64,000 bases of DNA from NCBI GenBank assembly GCA_024734555.1, contig JANPWX010000077.1:3485564-3549563 (forward strand). Reading direction: 5' to 3'. The DNA is from Trochalopteron elliotii (lineage: Eukaryota; Chordata; Aves; Passeriformes; Leiothrichidae). The translations under genes and the position numbers were made by a program. The notes below the pieces were generated by a model that saw only the letters and a list, made by a program, of their open reading frames with translations, was not told where the DNA came from and made no database searches. This document shows positions 21,560 to 32,200 of this stretch, piece by piece (position 1 is the stretch's first letter; each line of letters starts with the position of its first letter).

Positions 21560-22073
21560 GAAGGATCCACTCTGGAGCAGTTCATGAGGAACTGCAGCCC
21601 TAGGGAAGGACATATGGTGGAGAAGTTTTTGGTGGATTGTCTGTCATGGTAGGGATTTCACACTGGAGCAGAGAAAGAATGTGAGGAGTCCTCCCCATGA
21701 GGAGGAAGGAAAATAAATATGTAATGGACAAACTGATTAAACCCCTCATTTCCGATCTCCTTTCACTTCACTTCAGGGGACAAGGTAGAGAAAATCATGA
21801 GTAAAGCTAAATCCAGGAAGAAAGCAGTAGCAGGGGGAAAGTTTTAGGACTTAAAACTTTCTTTTCTTTTCCCCTTATCTATTCTGATTTTGATAGGTGA
21901 TCAATTAAACTAATTTCCCTAAATTGAATCTGTTTTGCCTGTGAGAGATCTCTTCCTGTTCTACCATGACTCCCAAACCCCTTGTTATCTTCTCTCCACA
22001 GTCCACATGAGGAGAGGAGTGATAGAGTGGCTTTGGTGAGCACCTGTTGTTCAGTCAGGGTCACTCCAACACC
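21560..22073 (+). mobile_element. 5'-truncated LTR, family B, copy 2
   Basis: About 510 bp in plus orientation that matches the complement of the left half of 4801-5835. Recognised words: CACTGGAGCAGAGAAAGAATGTGAGGAGTCCTCC, GAGGAGGAAGG, CTATTCTGATTTTGATAGG, AATTTCCCTAAATTGAATCTGTTTTGCC, AGTGATAGAGTGGCTTTGGTGAGCACC and GTTCAGTCAGGGTCAC. The 3' end near 22073 corresponds to the TGTGATGAG end of copy 1. The first half of the LTR (the U3 with the degenerate units) is mostly absent. The polyadenylation region is diverged. Confidence 0.75.
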
Positions 22074-24709
22074 ATGGTATTTCAGTAATAGCCTCCTTTA
22101 AGGTATCTTTTTAGTTCTTCTCTCAAATGGGTTTTTTTAATTTTGAAAAGACATTAGTGGGGAGGCTTTAACCTGTATTGTAAAAGAAGAAGAAAATGTT
22201 TACATCTATTTACTCCAATATAAATTAATTTAAGAACTATATTTACTCTGACATTCAGGATAGATTTTAGATTAAGTACTTTTTAAAAAATTATTTTATT
22301 TATTTCTCTTTTTATTTGGTACAGCTGCGATGACCATTTCCCATACATATTTACAGCCTGACACTCTGGTTTCTCAGCATAAGCAAAGAAATTGCAAAAG
22401 TTTCAGTCTTTAAAAATTTAATTGGATCTATTTTTGAATCGCAGTTTGACTCTATAGTGCCCAGGGGGAGCTACGGAAATAACTTTAAAGGACCTAAAAT
22501 AGTGTTTCTATTCATAAAAATGTCACAGCTTTACAGTCCAGTATCTCATAGCTCTGCAGGCTAAAAGGAAGTGCAAGTCCCGAGAGGACAATCTCTTCCC
22601 AGTGGAACAACATGTTTCACTAGGGCCTTACAGAACCAAAAGACATTAAACTTCCACCTTAAGAAAACAAATACACCAGCAAAGAATGGAGACATAGCTA
22701 TAACAAAAAAATAGATATAATCTTTTTCTTATCCTAAGCTTCAAACAGGTTCAGATATGGCAGGAGGACAAGAGTTTAGTCGTAGTGTTTTGAAACAGAA
22801 TTAAAGTTCCTTTGATAATGTGGTAATTCTTTTATAAATAAGCTACTTGAAGTTAACTGACTATATGAAAAATCCTATCAAGGTAAGCTAATGGACAGTT
22901 ACAGCGGCCAAAAGTATATAAAATATATAATGTTATACTACAGTGTATATAAAAGTATCAGCGATGCCATCTGTCTGTAGGTGGTGTATACCAGACCAAT
23001 TTCTGGGGTATCACTACATAAACAATAGGAGATGTATTATTGTCAGGGGAAAACAAAAAATAAATAAGCACAAAATCCCCACAATAGATATTTGTCTCAT
23101 TCCTCTCCCTTCTTCACTCCTCAGAGACAAATACCATAGGAATGATACCTTCTCTTTCAGCAAATTACATCATAACATTAATCTTTGAGGAAGCCTGACT
23201 CTTGTTCTTGTTTTGCACAAATGTCTTCATGAATGAAGATGAAGAAATGAACCTGAAAAGGTAGAATTAAACAAACAAACAAAATAAACAACCAACCCAC
23301 CAAAAAAACACCACAAAGCTGACCAACAACCAAAAGCATCAACATATAAGCATGAGACTCAAGGAAATTTGAGGGAGAAATTTAGCAACTCAACAAATTC
23401 CAATTTTTAGATAAATCGGGGATAATTTGAAATACATGAAAAAGCATTTTTCTAAGTAAGGAGTGGGCATCAATAGAAGGAAGACAGATGGAAGGTAACT
23501 TCTGATTAGCATCCATTCACTGGTAAAGAAGTTCATGTTTTTGATAGTTCTGCTAATTCTGGAAGAATAATTCAACTATAAATCCATAATACATGAGGAA
23601 AGAGAAAAAAAAATAGAGAATTTATATCTAAGAAATGAAAAATAATAAATTAAAAAGCCTTAAGACCTAAGGGAAAAAATTGAAAATGTCTTATATACAT
23701 TTGAGACAACTTATAGTCAGTTAGAAAACTAGTCCTTCAGAAAATCTTTGTGATTGAGGGCTAGTTTGAGTACCCTGAACATGTGCATTATCCATTTTAG
23801 GGGTTTAGTGAATCAAAAGTATTAAGAGAGAACATTGGGTTCACAGAACAGCACATATAGTGGTACTTTTCAGTTGCATATGTGGATTTAAAAGGCTAGA
23901 TCATAGTCTAAGCACTGGCATGTGGCTGTTTATTTCATCAAATTATTAGCATGGACATTGGTACCATTATGGTCCATGAAAAACTAAGCAGTGTCCCACA
24001 AATGGTTTCATTTGTGGTTGACAGCTGAGATGTTGCCATTTTAGATGCTCAGACATGAGCTACACCATTTTACTGATCTGAAGGGCTTTCAAATGCTCTC
24101 TGGCCTTTTTTATCTCCTAGTTTAGGTAGAGTATTTTTGATACAGAGTACAGCATAAGATGACTTTTTCTAGTCTACAAACACAGCATGAGCTATAAAAG
24201 AAGAAGCAAAAACTGTGAAAAAGGAGGAAGGTCCACAGATATTCCCATCAGAATAATGATCATTGGATCAGAAGACAAATGGTTTATTAGTCTGAATTAA
24301 ATAAGGAACTTGTTTAATTATTTTTTTATCATTGTACACAGGTGCACAAACTGGTCTTTATCAAAATCTTTTACAGTAGCATTGAAATAAAAATAGTAAA
24401 TGATGGAGAGTAAATAGGTAAAATACATTGTTTAAGTTTACTCCAACCATAGGCCTATATAAACTATATTAAGGAAAAAAAAGTATAATAAAAAAAAATC
24501 TTTGAAAGCTGAGTTCATGACAAGGAAACTCTTTTGCCTCCATTAGAAACACTAGGAAAACAGCCAGTGACTGGGAATATTTTATCTAATGTCTAAGAAA
24601 GCAAATTGCCACTGATAATAAATGCTATGGGAAAATAACCCAACCAAGGGGGAAAAAAAAAAGGTATGAATAGAAACATTTATAAAGTGAGGGAAACCCT
24701 TTAAAATAA
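22074..24709. other. AT-rich sequence, no gene seen
   Basis: No exon or recognised transposon. There are TATA-like words at 22913-22955 and an AAAC/CCAACC-rich run at 23266-23330. Short open frames (61-81 codons) have no domain. Confidence 0.5.
23266..23330. repeat. A/C-rich low-complexity tract
   Basis: AAACAAAC units followed by AACCAACCCACC-type sequence, nearly free of G and T. Confidence 0.7.
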
Positions 24710-24769
24710 TGGGAAGTTGGAAGAGAGCAAAAGCAGATCTGACCACTGTGGTTAATGCTACGTTCTCTG

Positions 24770-24775
24770 TTTATT
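24770..24775 (-). promoter_or_regulatory. Polyadenylation signal AATAAA in LTR D
   Basis: TTTATT on plus reads AATAAA on minus, a short distance downstream of the TATA-like box of the LTR. Confidence 0.5.
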
Positions 24776-24792
24776 TTGTCTAAAATGGCAGG

Positions 24793-24799
24793 TTATATA
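24793..24799 (-). promoter_or_regulatory. TATA box in LTR D
   Basis: TATATAA on the minus strand, placed upstream of the AATAAA signal as in an LTR promoter. Confidence 0.45.
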
Positions 24800-25118
24800 C
24801 ACTTCTATATAGTTTACAATTGCAGGTACATTCTCATTGGTATACAGCACAGGGAAAAATGCAAACACACATTGTTTAACTTATTCTTAAGGTGGCTAAA
24901 GTGTTCACACTAATAACTGTACTTATTAACCTCTAGAAAACCCACTGTTCCTCGTTAACACCTTAACATCTAATTTCTAGCTGCGCCACAAGTTTGGCAA
25001 GCTAATTTCTACCTGCGCCATAGGCTGCACAGGCCTCAAAGTGAGGCCCAGGCTGGGGTAGTTCAAACTTTACTCCAAATATAGATCATGCCCTCGTTCT
25101 CCAAGAAATTCTGCTACA

Positions 25119-28027
25119 TATTTATAATAAGTAACACAGGGAAATTAGTGTCTAATCAAATAATCAAAGACCTTAAAACTTTCAGATACCGGTGCTAACT
25201 GAAAAGTTGCAGAAACCGAAACACTCTCACCCCCACTGAGTGCTGTTGCACATTCTGATGAGAGTTTTGAAACTCCAGAGGCCTCCAGTTTTTTTCCATC
25301 TCCCACTGAATATTTTCCAGATTGATGGTTGTTTACATTCATGAGCCATGGTAATGCAGTAGGTCAGGAATCATAAAGAGCTCAGCTCTTGCAAGTCCAG
25401 AAGGCAGAACAAAGAGAATGTTTTTGCTGCAGTCAAATAATCTAATATTTTGCACAGTATTTTGTTTTTACTTGAGAACTGCACTACTTATTCTCAGAGG
25501 TCAACTATGTTGATTCTTTTCTCTTTCTAGTCAAATTTGTCCAATAATCCTCTTTGGTTATCTGAGCTCTGTTTTTTCTGAAACAGCCTTCTGTCACAGA
25601 GAGATAAGTTATGTCTGATGCCTTAGGCTACAGAAGGTCAAAATATGTTTTGTTCAGTCTATAGGACACTAGCAGAGGAGCAATGCCTGTAACTGTTACT
25701 CCTTTCCATCTGTCCTGTCTTCTTGATGTGTTTCTGAGTCTCGTTGAAGTCTCCAAAGTTCTTGGTGTCTTCAGACATTTAAAGAAAGTGCTGTTTGGGA
25801 TCCAGATGTTACATTTTTATTTCACTGGAGAAAACTCAGCTTGCTGATCCTGTTAGCATGATCAAGTGACATATTTTCCTGTTGAGACAGAAGTAAAAGG
25901 GATAATCAAGTGGAGAATGGGGGGAAAAAAAAAAAAGGAAAAGACAACCCCCAACGACCTTTATATGATACATTAGAACTAAACTAATTTTCACAATGAC
26001 TTTTTATTTAACTTGCTTGGGCGAAAAAAGTAATTTTATTTAGCGTAAATCTCTAACTTTTCTGCTTTCTGCTTTCTCTTTCTCATACATCAATATCTAA
26101 ACCTACAAAGTCTCTATAGTCATAAACAAACCTGCTGCTTCTCATAAATATTGGTTCAAATATTAAACAGTTTGTTCAGCTAAGTTTGAAAAATATGTTT
26201 TTGTTTCTATTATACCACTGGATTTAAATGCTTTTCTTCAATTAGACATGAATTTTATGAGGAATGTCAGCAGAGATATTTTTCAGTATACTCCTGTGCT
26301 TACAGACAAGCCATTCATCTATGTAATTTAATACATAGATACATATATGCACACAGTTTTTTTCACTGTGATAATTAAGCATTATAAATATGCATCAATA
26401 AATAGGCATATCATAAAATTCATTTTCAGAGTAATCTACATGAAATAAAACATACTTTTCCTGCCTTTCACTCCATTATGCATACTTATTAAGAAGGTTA
26501 TAAAAGAGATATACTTCTAGTCTTCTTCAAATCCTTATGATAATAGCTCTATTTAATGACACACTATATTTTTTTTACAGAAAGACAGTAATTTTTAGGT
26601 TTTTTCACAGACATGATAGTGGATTTAAATAATGTCACATTCCTGGATTTGACGTGCTTGTGGACAATTACTTTGTTTTATCAACATTTTTGCACACAGC
26701 TATGCAAGATGTTCAGGGTTTCAGTGAGAGTATTGTTTGTGATGGTAAGCACACTTACAAAGATTTAGAGCATGAGACATATCTGCCTTTTTATCTTCTG
26801 TGTTAAGCAAATAATTCAATGCTTTCTTCAGTAATGAAGACAAATTTAAGAAATGCATTTCTACTTTAAGTGTTTTCTTTATTCATCTTCCATATAGACT
26901 AGGTGCCTTCACTCTCCTTCTAATCAAAAAATTAAACAGTCACTCTCAGAGCACACTAATTTCTAACTAACATTTACAAGAGCTCACATAAACCTCTAAT
27001 TTTTTTTCTCTAACTGAAAATACTAGATTTCTGTCTCAGACATGGACTCATCTATGCTGTGGCAATTTAAAGTTAGGCAAAATTAATCGCACTTGAATTT
27101 TTTACAAAAGTCACAGAAAATCCTCGGCATCAATCTTAGGGTGTTATTAGAACTATTAGCTGCAGTTATTAATTTCTTTGGTTTTTTTAATATTAAAATT
27201 ATGTGTAGGCTTTGTCACATAGGTGATCTATAAATAAGCCAGGGATGAAAATTATTGATTTCTATCATTCTATCATCATAATAAGATACAAATGCTCAGC
27301 TTCATGTGTCTGAGATTAACAAAGGAGAGATCAATTAGATAAAGTATTGTGATGCATACTGTTCTTGTACAGATTTTGAAGCTTTTCTTGTTGCCATGTA
27401 AAATATCAAGGCAAATGAGGTTATGTAAGTGACAGTAAACTGAATGCTACTTGACAGGTAAGTCCTTCATATCATATCTTGTGTTTTCAGTTTATTTCAG
27501 TTTTCAGTTTGGTTTTTGTTTTTTGGATTTTTTAACACTCTTGGTAGCTATTTTCCACAGTCATATATAAGAATTGTATTACACGTCATAGTAAATTGGT
27601 TATTGCTTTTAATTTCCTAATAAGCTTGGAAAAGATATCCTTTGAAATGTCAGTCACCAAGGCACAGGTATTCATAAACTGCACTAATCCCTGGATTATC
27701 TTTCTAAATATGTTTCACCTAGAATATTTTTTAAATCTGAAAGTGATTACCTTCATTTGTCCAACACTGTCTCGTTTTTCAATTTTTGATGTTTTTCTCC
27801 TACAATAATTAGTAAACAAGCTTAATTTGTCCATCTCAGGAAGTACACCTTAAAAAGTGTTTGGCACTAAGATTACAACAGTATTAAGACTTCAAACTCC
27901 TTTTTCTTCTGATATATGTTACAGACTTAAAACTATAGAAAGGCTTAATGGGACAAATCACAGCACAAAGTCATTCTCCTTTTCTGTGAGCTTTAGTGCA
28001 ATAGTTGACACACAAGAAATAAGTATG
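25119..28027. other. AT-rich sequence, no gene seen
   Basis: No exon or transposon is recognised. The first 250 bases (25145-25342) carry a 65-codon minus frame rich in Ser and Val without a domain. A-run at 25926-25936. The rest is AT-rich unique DNA. Confidence 0.5.
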
Positions 28028-28968
28028 GATCACAGCATCATAGAATGGCTTGGGTAGGAAGGAACTTTAATGATCATCTGGTTAGAATACCCCTGCTGTG
28101 GGCAGGAGCATCTTTCCTGACCAGGCTTCTCAGGGCCCCACCCAGTCTGGCCTTGAACACTTCCACTTGCCACAACTTCTCTGGGAAACATGTTCCAGGA
28201 TCTCACCAGCCTCACGTTAAAAATATTTTTCCTTAGATATAACCTGAATCTCTTTCAGTTTAATGCTGTTTGCCTTTGTCCTCTCACTACAGACTCTATT
28301 AAAAAGTCTTTCTCTGTCATTCTTGTAAACCCCCTTTCAGTACTGAAAACCCACAATCAGGTCTCCCTGGAGCCTTCTCCATGCTGAACAGCCCCAGCTC
28401 TCTCAGTCTGTTTTTCATATCAGATATGTTCCAGGCTTCTGATAATTTTTCTGGTCTTCCTCTGGACCGGCTGTAACAGATCCATGGCTTTCTCATAGCA
28501 CTTCTCCAGATGAGGGTCTCATGAGAATAGAGGAGAATAAAGAATCACCTCCCTCAACATCCTGGCATTTTTATGTTTTTTTACAGCCCAGGATACAGTT
28601 GGTTTTCTTATCTGTAAGCACACAATGACAGCTGAAGTTGAATTTTTCATCTACCACTACATCCAAATCCTTTCTGCACAGCTGTTATCAATCCACTCAT
28701 CCTGTATTGATACTGATTGTCCTGACCCAGGTGTAGGACCTTGCACTTGACCTTGCTGAACCTCATGAGGTTCATCTGGACCCACTCCTCAAGCTTTTCA
28801 AGGTCTCTCTATACAACATCTCTTCCTTCAAATATATGAACTGCACCACTCACTTTGGTGTCATCTGCAAATTTGCTGAGGGTGCACTCAATCCCACTGT
28901 CCATGTCATTAATACAGGCATTGAAATGTACCAGTCCCAATATGGACCCTTGAGGGACAGTGGATATT
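28028..28968 (-). mobile_element. CR1 retrotransposon, C-terminal reverse transcriptase to 3' end
   Basis: A 940-bp CR1 copy in minus orientation with its 3' terminus at the left (ATCATAGAATGGCTTGGG). Its 5' end is truncated within the reverse-transcriptase domain. On the minus strand the right part reads FADDT (GGTGTCATCTGCAAA on plus, 28857-28871), the catalytic aspartate box of CR1 reverse transcriptase, preceded by residues like GIECTLS. Further down it gives the thumb and C-terminal region. Stops (for example within the segment before 28830) and frameshifts make it non-coding. The next sequence to the right leads into an LTR after about 45 bp. Confidence 0.93.
28857..28871 (-). other. 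Reverse transcriptase catalytic motif FADDT in CR1 copy
   Basis: Five codons on the minus strand read FADDT, the CR1 version of the YxDD box. The motif is intact although the element is dead. Confidence 0.85.
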
Positions 28969-29480
28969 TGGAAGTAAAACAGATCTCTGTATTCTTATTC
29001 TGAATTTCTCTCTGTTAGTTCTGAATATCTTAGCACAGGGATAATTTTATAACACTGTTCTAGAAATATTCACACAATTGATAGGATAGGGTTAAAATTA
29101 TTTCTAAACGCATAAGAGTAAGATTTAGCTTCACTGTAACCAGGTGTGATTTTCATGCTATTGTTCTAATCAAACCAAGTATAACTTGGCTAGGTAATTG
29201 GGGGGGAAGGGGAATGCATATAATTCTTAGGCCCTAAAATAAAGTTAGATGTTCTTTAGTAAATTAAGGTGAACCTGTTCCTGTATCATAATCATTGATA
29301 AATTACCTTATTGTTAATTGTGAGTATCTGGTAACTAAATACGATTATTATCTTAAATGCGAATCATGAAAATCTTAAACACGAATCCTAAAAAATCGAT
29401 TGTTCTAAATTCATGCTTGGGTAGAATCAATAGAACAATGGGGTTTAATGTTTAACATGTATACTTATGTAATAAGAAAG

Positions 29481-29487
29481 TATAAAA
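29481..29487 (+). promoter_or_regulatory. TATA box in LTR E
   Basis: TATAAAA with proper spacing to the downstream AATAAA; the probable viral core promoter. Confidence 0.7.
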
Positions 29488-29558
29488 ACTGTGTCTATTC
29501 CCAATCTCGGGCGGAGTCAAGATTTGGGTCTTCGGACCACTGGCTCCCAGAGCTCTCC

Positions 29559-29564
29559 AATAAA
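29559..29564 (+). promoter_or_regulatory. Polyadenylation signal AATAAA in LTR E
   Basis: AATAAA about 50 bases before the LTR 3' end, followed by a T/G-rich stretch (TTCTGTGATTGTGTGTTTCTT) suitable as downstream element. Confidence 0.7.
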
Positions 29565-29613
29565 GTACTGCATACAATCATTCTGTGATTGTGTGTTTCT
29601 TCTTATGCTAACA

Positions 29614-31747
29614 AAATCACCAAGTGAGGAAGTGTGCTCAGATGGCATAATGCCATGACAGAGAAAATAGCTTTGTCTCAGGAGCCTTTTGCGACAGGAT
29701 TCATTAGTTCAGGTGGGTTTGTATTTGATATTTCTGGTTTTCTTCCAGTTCTGCAACTAGCAAATCTAAACTTAACTTGTACATTTTTGAAAACATGTTC
29801 CTTAGTTTACTGTTGAGGACACCATAAAATCCAATAAATTTTGCATTTTTTATAAGAACTTTCCTTACATGAAAACTTACATGATCCTCTTGTACAGTTA
29901 TTGCCAAAAAAAAATCTAATGTTTTTGTTTATTGTATAAGCTTTGCAATGAGCTAATGTATAAGAAGCAGAAAAAGTCTAGGAGAAAGATTTTCCTTTTA
30001 AGAAATAAGACTATTCTAACTTGTCTTTTTCTTTATTTTTTTACCTCCCTTCTGCAAGCGGAACAACAACATAAATATAAGAGCTTCAGTAAATATAACA
30101 GCTCTGGCAACTTGGTGTCTCTTATAATTTTTCATGATGACAGCTTATAATGACATACACTGTTATGTTGCCAACTCTCATTAGCGTAAGGTAGCAGAAC
30201 GTTAGTGCTGTCATTTTCTTAAGCTGCCTTCCTTTTGCTATGGCATGGCATTACATCCTTGTTTTAAATCAAACATCTGCTCTTTGTGTCTCCAACCAAT
30301 CTGAAGAATGCTGCTTGCATTGTACAGCAGGCAAAAACCAATATTTGGTTATTTATCCAGATAAAGAAGTCGATGATGTAAAAATGGCATTTTCTTTTCA
30401 CTTTTAATGCCTGAACTAAATCTTTCTTCCAATATTTGAAACTACCCTACCTTTGACAATACTTAGTTGTCTTAGTAAATAATTAATTTATTAAGATTTA
30501 TTAAAAGAAAGGCTTAACTAGGCTAAATTCCAATAGATTTTTTATTGCAATTTAATCATCTTACTTTTTAAAATGAAATTAATAAAATTCCTATAAAACC
30601 AAGAATTACCACTTGGTTCTTAGTAATGTCAAACTGACTGCCTCATTGTTTTAAATTTTAGGAAATAGAAGACATAAAATAGGAACATTTATCCTAATAA
30701 GCCATAATATTAAAATGAAGTGCCATTCTGTGACTAAATCTGAGGTAGAAGAAGAAGAATTTCATGAAGAAATAACCAGTTAATTCTCCTCTTTCTGGAA
30801 TATTGTCATTTTCCTGGAACTGCCAAGGAGATATTTCCTAGTCACGTGTGGCTAAGAACACTACCTGCATAAAAAAAAAAAATCAAATCCTTTTAATGCA
30901 GAAAATATTGTCATTTTTTAAAAGATGTTAAGGAAGAACATTTTCTATCTTAATAAGCATTTAAAAATAATAATGTTTGGAACAGATAAAATGTGAGACT
31001 AAAAATATTAAAATACTTGACTTTTTGTTTTTTAAAGCAGCAAATTCAGTTTTTATGATCAGGTTCACATTTAATATTTAATATTTCCTTGAAAGTACTG
31101 CAAGGAACATGATGTCCATGATACATATCTTCACAGAAAAAATAACACTCTCATTTATTTAGTAGCTACACCATCCATAAAGTGTGCTTCTGGATGAAAA
31201 AGGTGGAACAAGGTTGAAATTTTAGGATATCAGCAGTAAAAGATCCTCATGGTGGCATTAATTTTAGTCCTTTGGGGTGCTGTTAACTGAAGCTGGATTG
31301 CTAAAATCTGAACTTATATGCATTTGGAAAAAGAACATTTTCAACTGACTTTTTGGTAAGATGGAGTTTTGATAGACAGTCCTCTTAATATGCAAGGCTG
31401 CAGACTAAAAGACCTAAATTTAAGCCTTTGTTTTATATGTCAGACTAGCCCCATGGTTCCATAATCTACAGATTATTAGCAGAATATTGGGAAGGAAGGA
31501 ATCTGAAGGAAAGATTTCTGGAGGGAAAAAAAAAATGGAAAGAAGAAAACAAACTCCCACATCATTTTTTGGCAGAAAAGATTTTTTTTTACTTTCTACA
31601 GACCTGACCAAAGACACCTGTCAGTGGAAAAAATGACAATATTCGAAATGACATGTTTCATACCTTAGTCACTAAACAACTCGTTATATTTCAGCTCTTC
31701 TCCATGATAAGTTTCTCCCCTTTGGGGGAAAGAGAATAATAAAATAT
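29614..31747. other. Unique AT-rich sequence, no gene seen
   Basis: No exon or transposon recognised. The portion 30180-30380 is less AT-rich than its neighbours and free of simple repeats. Open frames of 60-72 codons show no domain. Confidence 0.5.
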
Positions 31748-32200
31748 CTCATCAGAAGGGACCCACAAGAAATACCAAGTACATCTCCCACTTCTCTCAG
31801 AACTACCTAAAGCTAAACCACATGGCTATGAACAACATCCAGATGCTCCCTGAACTTTGGAAGGCTTGATGCCATGACCACATCCCTGGATAGCTTCTCC
31901 AGACTGGCAACCCTGTGGGTGAAGAAAGCTTATGTGGTGTCCTATCTGAGCTTCCTCTGACACAGCTTCATTACATTTCCTCTTGTCCTATCAGAGTTCA
32001 TCAGAGAAAAAAGATCAGAACCTCCTCCTCCACTGTCCACGTTGAGGAAGTTGCAGTCTATGATGAAGTCATCCCTCAGCCTTTTGTTCATCACACCAAT
32101 TAAAATACCTGATCTCAGCTGCTTCCCCTCAAGGCAATGGCATTTTCCATTTGATGATTTTGTTTCCTTCTCATTTCTCTTGTGGAAGTGGACTAGTTGC
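31748..32200 (-). mobile_element. CR1 retrotransposon fragment (minus)
   Basis: An old CR1 copy near its 3' end in minus orientation. Recognised words: CATCAGAAGGGACCCACAAG, CTTGATGCCATGACCACATCCCTGG, CTGGCAACCCTGTGGGTGAAGAAAGC, CTTCCTCTGACACAGCTTCA, CCTCTTGTCCTATCAGAG, GAGGAAGTTGCAGTCTATGATGAAGTCATCCCTCAG and CTTCCCCTCAAGGCAATGGC. The very terminal octamer repeat is not recognisable. Frames of 62-101 codons here are shadows of this copy. Confidence 0.8.

Larger units (their letters stand above)
24710..25118 (-). mobile_element. LTR-like element, family D (minus)
   Basis: About 409 bp with LTR architecture on the minus strand. It starts TGTAGCAGAATTTC, carries a TATA box (TATATAA; TTATATA on plus at 24793-24799), and has AATAAA (TTTATT on plus at 24770-24775) roughly 20 bases downstream of the box. 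It then runs about 60 bases to a possible end, CTTCCCA. Spacing between box and polyadenylation signal matches a short R region, as in alpha-like retroviruses. An internal duplication, CTAATTTCTAGCTGCGCC / CTAATTTCTACCTGCGCC, lies at 24972-25019. No flanking duplication was found, so the ends are tentative. No retroviral genes adjoin it. Confidence 0.55.
29013..29613 (+). mobile_element. Solo LTR of an avian endogenous retrovirus, family E
   Basis: A 601-bp LTR in plus orientation bounded by a perfect 6-bp terminal inverted repeat (TGTTAG at 29013, CTAACA ending 29613). It has a TATA box (TATAAAA, 29481-29487), and AATAAA at 29559-29564 about 78 bases downstream. In between lies GC-richer sequence typical of an R region (CTCGGGCGGAGTC, CTTCGGACCACTGG). 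U5 is short and ends with TTCTTATGCTAACA. It resembles ERVL/ERV1-type avian LTRs I recall. No duplicated target site is visible (left flank TTCTCTC, right flank AAATCAC), so the ends could derive from different insertions or have decayed. Confidence 0.85.
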
